Assembly (NCBI RefSeq): GCF_900475755.1
Contig: NZ_LS483411.1
Location: 1,770,485 to 1,834,484, forward strand
Direction: 5' to 3'
DNA length: 64,000 nucleotides
Origin: Haemophilus influenzae
GTDB taxonomy: Bacteria > Pseudomonadota > Gammaproteobacteria > Enterobacterales > Pasteurellaceae
Position 1 is the stretch's first letter. Every line of letters starts with the position of its first letter. Shown here one piece after another: positions 18,702-28,304 of this stretch. The notes beneath the pieces are model-generated. The model was not told the origin of the DNA and did not search any database. It worked only from the letters and a program-made list of their open reading frames with translations. The translations under genes were made by a program, and so were the position numbers.

Positions 18702-19886
18702 ATGAAAAATTATCCACTAAAAGCGGTCAGCTTTGCATTGATGTTTGGACTTTCCGCTTGTTCTTCGTTACCAACTTCAGGACCAAGTCATTCAGCGGTA
18801 TTAGATATAAACCAAGGAGCTGATGCATCTGAGTTAGCAGCAAAAGTTAATGTAGTTGAGTTAAATGAATTACTCGTGCAACAAATGTACATGGCACAAC
18901 AAAGTCAACGCTTTTCAGGGTTTGCAGATGTGTCTGGCAGCAGCGGTTATGCTGGTGCTGTAAATGTGGGTGATGTATTAGAGATCTCCATTTGGGAAGC
19001 CCCTCCAGCAGTGTTATTTGGTACAACATTTAGTAGTGAAGGACAGGGCAGTGGCCATGTTACACAATTACCTTCACAAATCGTAAATAAAAATGGTACG
19101 GTAACCGTGCCATTTGTTGGAAATATCAGTGTCGCAGGTAAGACACCAGAGGTTATTCAAGCTCAAATTGTGGCAAGCCTTAGACGTAAAGCAAATCAAC
19201 CACAGGCAGTAGTTAAAATTGCTAACAATAATTCATCAGATGTGATTGTTATTCGTCAAGGTAGTACTGTGCGTATGCCATTAACTGCAAATGATGAACG
19301 TGTTTTAGATGCAGTGGCTGCTGTAGGTGGATCAACAGAAAATATTGAAGATGTGACTGTTCAGCTTACGCGAGGAAATCAAGTGAAAACATTGGCATTT
19401 GAAACCTTAATTGCCGATCCTAAGCAAAATATTGTATTACGTGCAGGCGATGTGGTTTCACTTTTAAATACGCCATATAAATTTACAGGGCTAGGCGCTG
19501 TAGGTAATAACCAACAGTTACGTTTTTCTAGCAGTGGTATTACGCTTGCTGAAGCGATTGGTAAAATGGGCGGTTTGATTGACACGCGTTCTGACCCACG
19601 AGGTGTCTTTGTATTCCGTTATATGCCGTTTGCACAATTAGACTCTAAAGCACAGCAAGAATGGGCGGCTAAGGGGTATGGTAATGGCATGGAAGTGCCA
19701 ACCGTATACCGTGCGAATTTATTACAACCGGAAACCATGTTTTTATTACAACGCTTCCCTATCCAAGATAAAGATATTGTATATGTGTCGAATGCACCGC
19801 TTTCAGAATTCCAAAAATTCTTGAGAATGATTTTCTCGATTACCTCGCCGGTAACGAGTACGACCAATACGATCAGAAGTTATTAA
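18702..19886 (+). CDS. bexD: BexD, outer-membrane capsule export lipoprotein (OPX family, 394 aa)
   Basis: The start at 18702 (MKNYPLKA) gives a lipoprotein signal with lipobox LSAC (Cys-20). An upstream in-frame ATG at 18645 would bury that signal. The mature part has the polysaccharide export domain of Wza/KpsD-type proteins (VGDVLEISIWEAP, about residue 93) and later SLBB-like repeats (AGDVVSLLNTPYKFTGLGAV). BexD forms the outer-membrane channel end of the ABC-transporter-dependent capsule exporter with BexABC. First gene of region I, with bexC 14 bases downstream. Confidence 0.95.
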   Translation: MKNYPLKAVSFALMFGLSACSSLPTSGPSHSAVLDINQGADASELAAKVNVVELNELLVQQMYMAQQSQRFSGFADVSGSSGYAGAVNVGDVLEISIWEAPPAVLFGTTFSSEGQGSGHVTQLPSQIVNKNGTVTVPFVGNISVAGKTPEVIQAQIVASLRRKANQPQAVVKIANNNSSDVIVIRQGSTVRMPLTANDERVLDAVAAVGGSTENIEDVTVQLTRGNQVKTLAFETLIADPKQNIVLRAGDVVSLLNTPYKFTGLGAVGNNQQLRFSSSGITLAEAIGKMGGLIDTRSDPRGVFVFRYMPFAQLDSKAQQEWAAKGYGNGMEVPTVYRANLLQPETMFLLQRFPIQDKDIVYVSNAPLSEFQKFLRMIFSITSPVTSTTNTIRSY

Positions 19887-19900
19887 TTTAAGGGGATAAT

Positions 19901-21034
19901 ATGACAACCGAAAACCCAGTGGCACCGAAGAAAAAGAAGAAATCACTTTGGAATAAAATGAATTCGCTTTTTGGATTAACTGTATTGATTCCAACTGCTT
20001 TTTCTGCAGTATATTTTGGTCTATTAGCATCTGATATCTATGTTTCAGAATCTAGTTTTGTAGTACGTTCTCCTCGCAGTCAGTCTTCTTTAAGCGGAGT
20101 TGGTGCATTATTGCAAAGTACGGGTTTTTCTCGTTCACAGGATGATACTTACTCTGTGCAAGAGTATATGCGTTCACGTACAGCACTATCAGCATTAGAG
20201 CAAAGTTTGCCTCTTCGCACTTTTTATTCTGAAAAAGGCGATTTATTAAGCCGCTTTAATGGGTTTGGTTTGAATGATACACAAGAGGCATTCTATCGTT
20301 ATTTTAAAGAACGTTTGAGTGTTGATGTGGATTCTATTTCTGGCATTGCAACATTGCGAGTGCATGCTTTTGATGCTGAAGAAGGTTATCAAATCAATGA
20401 GCGCTTATTGAAAGAAGGTGAATCATTAATCAATAGATTAAATGAGCGTGCAAGAAAAGATACGATTGAATTTGCTGAGCAGGCCGTAAAAGATGCAGAG
20501 AAAAATGTGAATGAAAGTGCACAAGCATTGAGTCAATATCGTATTAAAAATAAAATTTTTGATTTACCGGCTCAATCTGGCGTGCAAATTTCATTAATTT
20601 CAACGTTGAAAAGTGAATTAATCCGAGTTGAAACTCAATTAGCACAATTAATTTCAATCACGCCAGATAACCCACAAGTACCCGCATTGCAAATGCGCCA
20701 GAAAAGTTTGAAAAGAGAAATTGATGAACAAACACGTCAATTATCAGGTAATGGAAATTCAGCTGCAACACAAACTGCAGATTATCAACGTTTAGTCTTA
20801 GACAATGAGCTTGCTCAACAACAATTGACCGCAGCAATGACATCTTTACAAAACACTCGCGGAGAAGCCGATCGCCAACAACTTTATTTAGAAATAATTA
20901 GTCAACCAAGTAAACCTGACTGGGCATTAGAGCCAAGTCGTATTTATAATATCATTGCGACCTTTATTGTCGGTTTAATGTTATATGGTGTATTGAGTTT
21001 ACTTATCGCAAGCATAAGAGAGCATAAAAACTAA
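19901..21034 (+). CDS. bexC: BexC, inner-membrane capsule export adaptor (PCP-3/KpsE family, 377 aa)
   Basis: It has a Lys-rich cytoplasmic N-terminus, a membrane segment at about 24-45, a long periplasmic region with predicted coiled coil (residues about 185-330), and a second membrane segment near the C-terminus (IYNIIATFIVGLMLYG). This is the polysaccharide co-polymerase type 3 layout. BexC bridges the BexAB transporter and the BexD channel. RBS AGGGGATAATATG at the start. Its stop overlaps the bexB start (TAATG). Confidence 0.95.
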   Translation: MTTENPVAPKKKKKSLWNKMNSLFGLTVLIPTAFSAVYFGLLASDIYVSESSFVVRSPRSQSSLSGVGALLQSTGFSRSQDDTYSVQEYMRSRTALSALEQSLPLRTFYSEKGDLLSRFNGFGLNDTQEAFYRYFKERLSVDVDSISGIATLRVHAFDAEEGYQINERLLKEGESLINRLNERARKDTIEFAEQAVKDAEKNVNESAQALSQYRIKNKIFDLPAQSGVQISLISTLKSELIRVETQLAQLISITPDNPQVPALQMRQKSLKREIDEQTRQLSGNGNSAATQTADYQRLVLDNELAQQQLTAAMTSLQNTRGEADRQQLYLEIISQPSKPDWALEPSRIYNIIATFIVGLMLYGVLSLLIASIREHKN

Positions 21035-21831
21035 TGCAATATGGTGATCAAACAACGTTTAAACAATCATTAGCGATTCAAGGGAGGGTGATTAACGCAT
21101 TACTTATGCGTGAAATAGTCTCTCGTTATGGGCGTAAAAATATTGGCTTTCTATGGCTGTTTGTTGAGCCTTTACTCATGACTTTTTTTATTGTGATGAT
21201 GTGGAAATTTATTCGTGCTGATAAATTTTCAACTTTAAATATGATTGCTTTTGTCATGACGGGCTATCCTATGGCGATGATGTGGCGCAATGCTTCGAAT
21301 CGTGCAATTGGATCAATTTCAGCAAATCTTAGCTTACTTTATCATCGAAATGTTCGTGTGTTAGATACTATTTTTACACGAGTTTTACTGGAGGTGGCGG
21401 GGGCTTCTATTGCTCAAATTCTTTTTATGGTAATCCTGGTGATGATCGGTTGGATTGATGCGCCACAAGATGTGTTTTATATGCTTATTGCATGGTTTCT
21501 CATGGCTATGTTTGCTTTTAGCTTAGGCCTAATTATTTGTGCTATCGCTCAGCAATTTGAGGTTTTTGGTAAAATTTGGGGGACCTTAAGTTTCGTATTG
21601 TTACCTATTTCAGGAGCATTTTTCTTTGTACATAATCTTCCATCACAGGCTCAATCTATTGCACTTTGGCTTCCAATGATTCATGGTACGGAAATGTTTC
21701 GTCATGGTTACTTTGGGGATACGGTAGTCACTTATGAGAGCATCGGATTTTTAGTCGTAAGTGATTTGGCTTTATTGCTAATTGGCTTAGTGATGGTTAA
21801 AAATTTCAGTAAAGGGATTGAGGCGCAATGA
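21034..21831 (+). CDS. bexB: BexB, ABC-2 type permease of the capsule exporter (265 aa)
   Basis: Six hydrophobic segments in the ABC-2 membrane-protein pattern, with a cytoplasmic N-terminus containing [16 protein letters not shown], a conserved start of KpsM/BexB proteins. Full length. The bexC stop and this start share a base, and its stop overlaps bexA (ATGA), so all three are translationally coupled. It forms the inner-membrane pore for lipid-linked capsule. Confidence 0.95.
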   Translation: MQYGDQTTFKQSLAIQGRVINALLMREIVSRYGRKNIGFLWLFVEPLLMTFFIVMMWKFIRADKFSTLNMIAFVMTGYPMAMMWRNASNRAIGSISANLSLLYHRNVRVLDTIFTRVLLEVAGASIAQILFMVILVMIGWIDAPQDVFYMLIAWFLMAMFAFSLGLIICAIAQQFEVFGKIWGTLSFVLLPISGAFFFVHNLPSQAQSIALWLPMIHGTEMFRHGYFGDTVVTYESIGFLVVSDLALLLIGLVMVKNFSKGIEAQ

Positions 21832-22481
21832 TTCGTATGAATAAAGTGTGTAAAAAGTATCACACTAATAGTGGTTGGAAAACGGTACTAAAAGATATCA
21901 ATTTTGAGTTAAAAAAAGGTGAGAAAATTGGGATCCTAGGACGAAATGGAGCAGGCAAATCAACACTTATTCGGTTGATCAGTGGAGTAGAACCCCCAAC
22001 AAGCGGCACTATTGATCGTTCAATGAGTATTTCTTGGCCATTAGCTTTTAGTGGTGCATTTCAGGGAAGCTTAACCGGGATGGATAACCTGCGTTTTATC
22101 TGCCGTTTATATGATGTTGATCCTGAATATGTGACTCGTTTTACAAAAGAATTTTCTGAATTAGGTGATTATCTTTATGAACCAGTGAAGAAATACTCTT
22201 CAGGGATGAAAGCTCGGCTTGCATTCGCTCTTTCTCTTTCTGTTGAATTTGATTGTTATTTGATCGATGAAGTAATAGCGGTGGGAGATTCTCGGTTTGC
22301 AGAGAAATGCAAATATGAATTATTTGAAAAGCGTAAAGATCGTTCCATTATTTTGGTTTCACATAGTCCAAGTGCAATGAAATCTTATTGTGATAAAGCT
22401 GTGGTGTTGGAAAATGGTATGATGCACCATTTTGAAGATATGGACAAAGCGTATCAATATTATGATCAAACTCAAAAATAA
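21828..22481 (+). CDS. bexA: BexA, ATPase of the capsule exporter (217 aa)
   Basis: A compact KpsT-type ABC ATPase with Walker [10 protein letters not shown] (about residue 38), signature [15 protein letters not shown] (about 125), Walker [13 protein letters not shown] and the H-loop in LVSHSPSAM. Full length and intact. It powers BexB. It is the last gene of region I, and the sodC remnant lies 134 bases downstream on the same strand. Confidence 0.96.
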   Translation: MIRMNKVCKKYHTNSGWKTVLKDINFELKKGEKIGILGRNGAGKSTLIRLISGVEPPTSGTIDRSMSISWPLAFSGAFQGSLTGMDNLRFICRLYDVDPEYVTRFTKEFSELGDYLYEPVKKYSSGMKARLAFALSLSVEFDCYLIDEVIAVGDSRFAEKCKYELFEKRKDRSIILVSHSPSAMKSYCDKAVVLENGMMHHFEDMDKAYQYYDQTQK

Positions 22482-22615
22482 TTAATAAGTAATGTCTTAA
22501 TTTAAAATTGATAGAAAGCTAAAATTGGTTTAATTGTTAAGTCTTTAATATAAAGATAATTTTTTATTGATATTTAGGTAGAATCAATTTGAGTCTTTCT
22601 AAAGTAAAGAAGCTT

Positions 22616-23178
22616 ATGATGAAAATGAAACTCTCGTAGCATTAGCAATCAGCGGAATTTGTGCTGCTGGCGTGGAAAATGCGCATGACCATATGGCAAA
22701 ACCAGCACATCCTTCCATCGAAGTAAAAGTACAACAATCAGATCCTGCAAATGGTAACAAAGATGTAGGGACTGTAACCATTACTGAATCAAATTATGGT
22801 TTAGTGTTTACACCAAATCTACAAGGTTTAGCTGAAGGTTTACATGGTTTCCATATTTATGAAAACCCAAGCTGTGAACCAAAAGAAAAAGACGGTAAAT
22901 TAATAGCAGGTTTAGCGGCTGGCGGTCACTGGGATTCTAAAGGTGCAAAACAACATGGTTACCCATGGCAAGATGATGCTCACTTAGGTGACTTACCGGC
23001 TTTAACAGTATTACATGATGGTACAGCAACTAACCCTGTTTTAGCTCCACGTCTTAAAAAATTAGATGAAGTTCGTGGTCACTCTATTATGATTCACGCA
23101 GGTGGCGATAACCACTCAGATCATCCTGCTCCACTTGGCGGTGGCGGCCCACGTATGGCATGTGGCATGATTAAATAA
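22616..23178 (+). pseudogene. sodC: sodC, periplasmic Cu,Zn superoxide dismutase, frameshifted and with a lost Cu ligand
   Basis: From the ATG at 22616 the reading goes MMKMKLS and stops. One A is missing after ATGAAAATG: with it restored the signal peptide reads [19 protein letters not shown], in frame with the mature enzyme. The mature part is otherwise complete, with [14 protein letters not shown] (Zn ligands), IMIHAGGDN and [10 protein letters not shown]. The copper-site motif GFHIHE is GFHIYE: the second His, a Cu ligand, is Tyr. This His-to-Tyr change is the inactivating substitution I recall for H. influenzae SodC. The gene is inactive twice over. It lies next to bexA, as known for capsulate strains. 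Confidence 0.9.
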
Positions 23179-23194
23179 GTCGATTCTTAAAGAT

Positions 23195-23256
23195 AAAAAG
23201 TGAGGTCAATTTCTAAAGAGTTTTAAAACCTCTCAAAAATCGACCGCACTTTTATT
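23195..23256 (+). terminator. Hairpin after sodC made from a degenerate/consensus uptake-sequence pair
   Basis: AAAAAGTGAGGTC at 23195-23207 pairs with GACCGCACTTTT from 23242, followed by a T-rich run. The right arm is a consensus uptake core in inverse orientation (23243-23251) and the left arm is one base off consensus. It sits between convergent sodC and the MerP-like gene, so it may stop transcription from both sides. Confidence 0.6.
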
Positions 23257-23267
23257 TTTTTATCACT

Positions 23268-23546
23268 TTATTTAATCACTTCCGTTGTATATTCCAATTT
23301 GTGAATGGCATTAATCAATTGCTCATCAGCCACTTTGGGGTCTTCTACAACAGTAACGGTTCTATCTTTAATGGAGGCTTTAGTGGAAATCACGCCATCA
23401 ATATTGCGTAACTCTTTATTCACTAAATAAGCACAAAGCTGGCAGTTCATTTCATTCACTTTTAGCACAATTTGTTTGGTTTCATTCGCATGAGCGAAAG
23501 AAATTGCAAACAGCGAAAGCAAAAGTGCGGTACATAATTTCTTCAT
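23268..23546 (-). CDS. MerP-like periplasmic heavy-metal-binding protein (92 aa)
   Basis: A signal peptide (cleavage after AHA, residue 20) precedes one heavy-metal-associated (HMA) domain with the metal site MNCQLCAYLV (a CxxC, about residues 33-42) and the beta-alpha-beta pattern of MerP/CopZ proteins. Its neighbour is MerT-like, so the pair probably handles a metal ion at the inner membrane. The metal is unknown, and no merA or merR is near. It lies 8 bases after the merT-like gene. Confidence 0.8.
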   Translation of the reverse strand: MKKLCTALLLSLFAISFAHANETKQIVLKVNEMNCQLCAYLVNKELRNIDGVISTKASIKDRTVTVVEDPKVADEQLINAIHKLEYTTEVIK

Positions 23547-23554
23547 TTTTATTC

Positions 23555-23917
23555 CTAATTAGCTAATTCTAAAATCCAAGGTAAAATTGTTGGATAGGTT
23601 AAGAAAAAAATCATCACGATAAATACAATCCAATATAAAACGATAAGTTTTTTACGGGAAATATATTTGCTACAAATGATTTTTTTGGAAAACATCAACA
23701 GCCAAAATCCATAGGCAAAGGCACATAATGAAATGATAAGCATAGGAATACGCAAATAATCATATTCGCCTAAGCCAATCAACCAAGTGGACGACACACC
23801 AAATACTAAATAAATTAATGGTGCGATGCAGCACAAGGTTGATGCCACCGCAGCACTTAGTGCGGCGGCTATGGCAACCCAAAAGGATTTATTAGAGTTT
23901 TTTAGATACGTAGTCAT
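23555..23917 (-). CDS. MerT-like inner-membrane transport protein (120 aa)
   Basis: I chose the start [11 protein letters not shown] at 23917. An upstream ATG at 23938 would extend further into the preceding gene. Three membrane segments are visible. The first ends with the Cys pair [16 protein letters not shown], the mercuric-ion signature of MerT. A second Cys site lies in the loop (KKIICSKYI). It overlaps the end of the transglutaminase gene by 26 bases and precedes the MerP-like gene, so the three form one operon. Substrate not known. Confidence 0.75.
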   Translation of the reverse strand: MTTYLKNSNKSFWVAIAAALSAAVASTLCCIAPLIYLVFGVSSTWLIGLGEYDYLRIPMLIISLCAFAYGFWLLMFSKKIICSKYISRKKLIVLYWIVFIVMIFFLTYPTILPWILELAN

Positions 23918-25001
23918 ATTTAAATTCTTTTGGGTCAAAGGAATTTAACGGATCGCCACCTACTTCTGCATATGGATAGCCGAAGTTATTGATTGGAGCC
24001 AGTTCTGGTTGTGGATATAAATCGAAGTCACGGGCATGATTAAATCCCACCCAGTTTGCTTCCCAGTTACCAAACAAATATTTTGCTACGGCTTGTGTAT
24101 CTTTATCTTCAACAGATTTTTTCTCTGCTAAACGCATTTTGGCAACGTCTGCGGAATCAACTGGTACCCATCCAAATCCTGCAAGGTAGAATTCAGCGCG
24201 GCAGTGCTGACCGCCACTTACGTTTGCGATGCCTTGTTCATTTGCACTACCGAAGGCACCTTTTGAATATTTGCCCATTTTCTCTGCCGTACCTAAGCGA
24301 ATACCAAAAATTTCACGAGCAGGGATGCCTGCAGCACGAGCAAGTGCCACAAATACAGAGTTAATATCGGTACATTTACCTTTTAACACGCCAGTGGTAA
24401 GAATTTTTTCTACATCGCCGTCACCACAACCTAATACAGAATTATCACGTTCCATATTTTTTACGATCCAGTGGTGAATAAGTTCTGCTTTCTTCAATGG
24501 ATTAGTTTCTTTACCTAGGATTTTGTCAGCAAATTCTTTCACAATGCCATCAGTTTTAATATGTGGAGTAGCTTTTAAGTATTCTTGTACATCCACGGAA
24601 TACTGAATATCTTTTGGCGGAGTATAATTCTCTAAAGCACCTTTCACCATCGGTTCACGGTCTTTTGTTTCAATGACCATCGTGACTTTTAAATCACGTT
24701 TTTGTGCATCTTTATCCCAAGTGGCAAATAAGGTTTTCGCTCCGTATTTATTGTTTTCTGTTACATAGGCATTCATGTAATTACCTTCAAAGTGAATCGA
24801 TTTCACTTGTTGGTATTCCCCATTAAATGGTAATGGAACCCATAAATTGGTTTGTCCTTGCGAGCCTTTTGGCACAACTAAATCATAGGTTTGCGTGAAT
24901 TCGTAAAGATGGGCGTCTGTATTGTAGTTTGGAATATTAGTGTTTGCATGAGCTAACGAGCCACATGCAGAAAGCACCGCAACTGCGATAAGTTTCTTCA
25001 T
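23892..25001 (-). CDS. Periplasmic transglutaminase-like domain protein (369 aa)
   Basis: A signal peptide (AHA at about 19) precedes a long beta-rich N-terminal part and a transglutaminase-like core. The core has the catalytic Cys in [20 protein letters not shown] (about residue 213), His in [11 protein letters not shown] (about 267), and Asp in WVPVDSADV (about 284). Such proteins are usually thiol proteases or peptide-modifying enzymes. The target is unknown. First gene of an operon with the MerT/MerP-like pair, divergent from dmsA. Confidence 0.8.
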   Translation of the reverse strand: MKKLIAVAVLSACGSLAHANTNIPNYNTDAHLYEFTQTYDLVVPKGSQGQTNLWVPLPFNGEYQQVKSIHFEGNYMNAYVTENNKYGAKTLFATWDKDAQKRDLKVTMVIETKDREPMVKGALENYTPPKDIQYSVDVQEYLKATPHIKTDGIVKEFADKILGKETNPLKKAELIHHWIVKNMERDNSVLGCGDGDVEKILTTGVLKGKCTDINSVFVALARAAGIPAREIFGIRLGTAEKMGKYSKGAFGSANEQGIANVSGGQHCRAEFYLAGFGWVPVDSADVAKMRLAEKKSVEDKDTQAVAKYLFGNWEANWVGFNHARDFDLYPQPELAPINNFGYPYAEVGGDPLNSFDPKEFKYDYVSKKL

Positions 25002-25166
25002 GAAGAGATCCTCTAGTTAATAATAGTTAAACTTAACATATTAGATAAACTAATACGCCACTATGCTAACGGGTTTTTAAATCCATAGTCAATTTGTTAT
25101 TCCAAAATTTATTAAAACATCAATCTACTAAAATACCCTATAAATAATATACCTATTAATGATTAA

Positions 25167-25214
25167 TTGATTTGGCTCAAGTAAAACTTCTATACAAAGA
25201 TTATAATTAACTCG
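25167..25214 (+). promoter_or_regulatory. FNR-activated (class II) promoter of the dms operon
   Basis: TTGATTTGGCTCAA at 25167-25180 matches the FNR box TTGATnnnnATCAA at 9 of 10 positions. A TATAAT -10 lies at 25202-25207. The box centre is then about 40 bases before the likely transcription start, the classic class II spacing. This fits anaerobic induction of DMSO reductase. Confidence 0.75.
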
Positions 25215-25254
25215 TTTTAGTTATTTTTCAATCTGACTGTGGGGGAACGATATA

Positions 25255-27675
25255 ATGAGTAACTTTAATCAAATAAGTCGCCGAGATTTTGTCAAGGCGT
25301 CATCTGCGGGAGCTGCACTGGCAGTTTCAAATCTTACTTTACCTTTCAATGTAATGGCTAAAGAGACACAACGCCTCAATGAAAATAATCAAGAACGTAT
25401 TGTTTGGAGTGCTTGTACAGTAAACTGTGGTAGCCGTTGTCCATTACGAATGCACGTAAAAGATAACCGAATCACTTATGTGGAAACCGATAATACGGGG
25501 ACAGAAACATATAATCTTGATCATCAGGTTCGCGCTTGTCTACGTGGACGTTCTATGCGTCGTCGAGTATATAACCCAGACCGTTTAAAATATCCAATGA
25601 AACGTATAGGTAAACGCGGAGAAGGCAAATTCAAACGAATCAGTTGGGATGAGGCTTTAACTGAAATTGCAGACGCATTGAAACGCAATATCAAAAAATA
25701 TGGCAATGAATCAATTTATTTAAACTATGGTACGGGAACACTCGGTGGCACAATGGCTAAATCTTGGCCACCTGCATCCACTATGATCGCTCGTTTTATG
25801 AATTGTATTGGTGGATATTTAAACCATTATGGTGATTACAGCACTGCACAAATTGCTGTCGGTTTAGATTATACCTATGGTGGTGGTTGGGCATTGGGAA
25901 ATGGAATGGCTGACATTGAAAACACCAAATTAATAGTGTTATTCGGTAATAATCCTGCAGAAACTCGTATGAGTGGAGGTGGTTTAACTTATTGTATTGA
26001 ACAAGCCAAAGCTCGTTCCAATGCCAAAATGATTATTATCGATCCTCGTTATAATGATACTGGTGCAGGGCGTGAAGATGAGTGGATCCCAATTCGTCCA
26101 GGCACTGATGCAGCCCTCGTTTCTGCCCTTGCCTATGTAATGATTCAAGAAAATCTCGTGGATCAACCTTTCTTAGATAAATATTGTGTTGGTTATGATG
26201 AAAAAACATTACCTGCGGATGCCCCTAAAAATGGTCATTATAAAGCCTATATTTTAGGTTATGGTAATGATGGTATCGCTAAAACCCCAGAATGGGCGGC
26301 TAAAATCACGGGTATTCCGGCGGAGAGAATTATTAAACTCGCACGTGAAATTGGTAGTACAAAACCTGCCTTTATTTCCCAAGGTTGGGGGCCTCAACGT
26401 CGTAGTAATGGAGAATTAATCTCTCGTGCCATTGCGATGTTACCAATCTTAACAGGTAATGTTGGAATTCACGGTGGTAACACTGGTGCACGTGAAAGTG
26501 CGTATAGCATTCCATTTGTGCGGATGCCAACGCTAAAAAATCCTGTGAAAGCAAGCATTCCAATGTTTTTATGGACGGATGCAATTATTCGAGGCACAGA
26601 AATGACCGCACTTACAGATGGTATTCGCGGTGTTGATAAATTATCGTCCCCAATTAAAGTAATTTGGAATTACGCAAGTAACTGTTTGATTAATCAACAC
26701 GCACAAATCAATCGTACTCACGATATTTTACAAGATGATACGCAATGTGAAATGATCATTACTATTGATAATCATATGACATCTACTGCCAAATACAGTG
26801 ATATTTTATTACCAGATTGTACAACTTCAGAACAAATGGATTTCGCTTTAGATGCCTTTGTATCCAATATGGCATATGTCATTTTTGCAGATCAAGTGAT
26901 CAAACCATCTTTTGAATGTAGACCTATTTACGATATGTTGAGTGATTTAGCTGAGAAAATGGGCGTAAAGGAAAAATTTACTGAAGGACGAACACAAGAA
27001 GAGTGGTTACGCCATATTTATGAGCAATCTCGAGAAAAATTACCTGAATTACCTACTTTTGAAGAATTTAGACAACAAGGTATTTTTAAAAAAGTTGATC
27101 CTAATGGCTTTAAAGTTGCATACAAAGATTTCCGTGATAATCCAGAAGCCCATCCACTTCAAACGCCATCTGGCAAAATTGAAATTTATTCTTCTCGTCT
27201 AGCTGAAATAGCAAAAACTTGGAAATTAGCAGAAGATGACGTAATTCATCCCTTACCTATTCACACCCAAAGTTTTGAGCATTACGGTGATCCATTAATG
27301 GAAAAATATCCGTTACAACTAAGTGGTTTTCACTATAAAGCGAGAACCCATTCAACTTATGGCAATGTGGATGTATTAAAAGCAGCTAATCCACAAGAAG
27401 TTTGGATGAATCCTATTGATGCAGAACCTCGTAATATTAAAAATGGCGATATGATTCGTATCTTTAATGATCGAGGCGAAGTACGTATTAATGTAAAAAT
27501 TACACCCCGTATTATTCCGGGGGTTGTGGCATTAAGCGAGGGGGCTTGGTATGCACCAGATAAAGATCGTATCGATCATTCAGGTTGCATTAATGTACTT
27601 ACGACACAACGCCCATCACCGCTTGCGAAAGGTAATCCGCAACATTCTAATTTAGTTCAAGTGGAACGTTTGTAG
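25255..27675 (+). CDS. dmsA: DmsA, molybdopterin catalytic subunit of anaerobic DMSO reductase (806 aa)
   Basis: A twin-arginine signal (SRRDFVKASSAGAALA) shows folded export by Tat. An N-terminal 4Fe-4S site follows (CTVNCGSRCPL and a later CLRGRS, residues about 54-100), then the long molybdopterin-binding domains. DmsA reduces DMSO and other S/N-oxides as terminal electron acceptor, in complex with DmsB and DmsC. Strong RBS (GGGGGAA) before the ATG. Full length, with dmsB 10 bases on. Confidence 0.96.
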   Translation: MSNFNQISRRDFVKASSAGAALAVSNLTLPFNVMAKETQRLNENNQERIVWSACTVNCGSRCPLRMHVKDNRITYVETDNTGTETYNLDHQVRACLRGRSMRRRVYNPDRLKYPMKRIGKRGEGKFKRISWDEALTEIADALKRNIKKYGNESIYLNYGTGTLGGTMAKSWPPASTMIARFMNCIGGYLNHYGDYSTAQIAVGLDYTYGGGWALGNGMADIENTKLIVLFGNNPAETRMSGGGLTYCIEQAKARSNAKMIIIDPRYNDTGAGREDEWIPIRPGTDAALVSALAYVMIQENLVDQPFLDKYCVGYDEKTLPADAPKNGHYKAYILGYGNDGIAKTPEWAAKITGIPAERIIKLAREIGSTKPAFISQGWGPQRRSNGELISRAIAMLPILTGNVGIHGGNTGARESAYSIPFVRMPTLKNPVKASIPMFLWTDAIIRGTEMTALTDGIRGVDKLSSPIKVIWNYASNCLINQHAQINRTHDILQDDTQCEMIITIDNHMTSTAKYSDILLPDCTTSEQMDFALDAFVSNMAYVIFADQVIKPSFECRPIYDMLSDLAEKMGVKEKFTEGRTQEEWLRHIYEQSREKLPELPTFEEFRQQGIFKKVDPNGFKVAYKDFRDNPEAHPLQTPSGKIEIYSSRLAEIAKTWKLAEDDVIHPLPIHTQSFEHYGDPLMEKYPLQLSGFHYKARTHSTYGNVDVLKAANPQEVWMNPIDAEPRNIKNGDMIRIFNDRGEVRINVKITPRIIPGVVALSEGAWYAPDKDRIDHSGCINVLTTQRPSPLAKGNPQHSNLVQVERL

Positions 27676-27685
27676 GGGGATAATT

Positions 27686-28303
27686 ATGGAACAATATGGT
27701 TTTTATTTTGATTCTGAACGTTGCACAGGATGTAAAACTTGTGAATTAGCCTGTAAGGATTACAAAGATCTTGGCACAGAAGTCAATTTTCGTCGTATTT
27801 ATGAATATACAGGTGGTCAGTGGAATCAACAAGCAGATGGATGCTGGCATCAAAATATATTTGCTTATTATATGTCTATTTCTTGTAATCATTGTGCAGA
27901 TCCTGCTTGTACAAAAGTTTGCCCAACTGGTGCAATGCACAAAAATGCAGATGGTTTCGTGATCGTCAATGAAGAAATTTGTATCGGTTGTCGTTATTGT
28001 CATATGGCGTGTCCTTATGATGCACCGCAATATGATGCACAAAAAGGTCATATGACAAAATGTGATGGATGTTATTCTCGCGTAAAATCAGGTCAAAAAC
28101 CGATTTGTGTTGATGCCTGCCCACTACGTGCATTGGATTTCGCTCCTATTGATGAACTTCGAGCAAAATACGGCACTCAAGCCTCCATCGCACCACTACC
28201 ACCGGCTGATATCACTCAACCAAATTTAGTGGTAAAACCCAATAAACACGCTCGTTTAAGTAGCGATACAAGTGGGTTCTTAGGAAACCCAAGAGAGGTG
28301 TAA
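27686..28303 (+). CDS. dmsB: DmsB, iron-sulfur electron-transfer subunit of DMSO reductase (205 aa)
   Basis: Four Cys clusters for four [4Fe-4S] centres are visible: CTGCKTCELAC near the N-terminus, CNHCADPACTKVCP (about 67), CIGCRYCHMACP (about 98), and CDGCYSRVKSGQKPICVDAC (about 126). It carries electrons from the DmsC quinol site to DmsA. No signal of its own, so it is presumably exported with DmsA. It ends 1 base before dmsC. Confidence 0.96.
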   Translation: MEQYGFYFDSERCTGCKTCELACKDYKDLGTEVNFRRIYEYTGGQWNQQADGCWHQNIFAYYMSISCNHCADPACTKVCPTGAMHKNADGFVIVNEEICIGCRYCHMACPYDAPQYDAQKGHMTKCDGCYSRVKSGQKPICVDACPLRALDFAPIDELRAKYGTQASIAPLPPADITQPNLVVKPNKHARLSSDTSGFLGNPREV

Positions 28304-28304
28304 G

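Noticed and set aside
23268..23917. A mercury-resistance (mer) operon
   Set aside because: Only MerP- and MerT-like proteins are present. There is no MerA or MerR, and a transglutaminase-like gene leads the operon, so mercury is not supported as substrate.
26372..26584. Minus-strand open frames inside dmsA
   Set aside because: They oppose a well-supported gene and show no ribosome site or recognisable domain.
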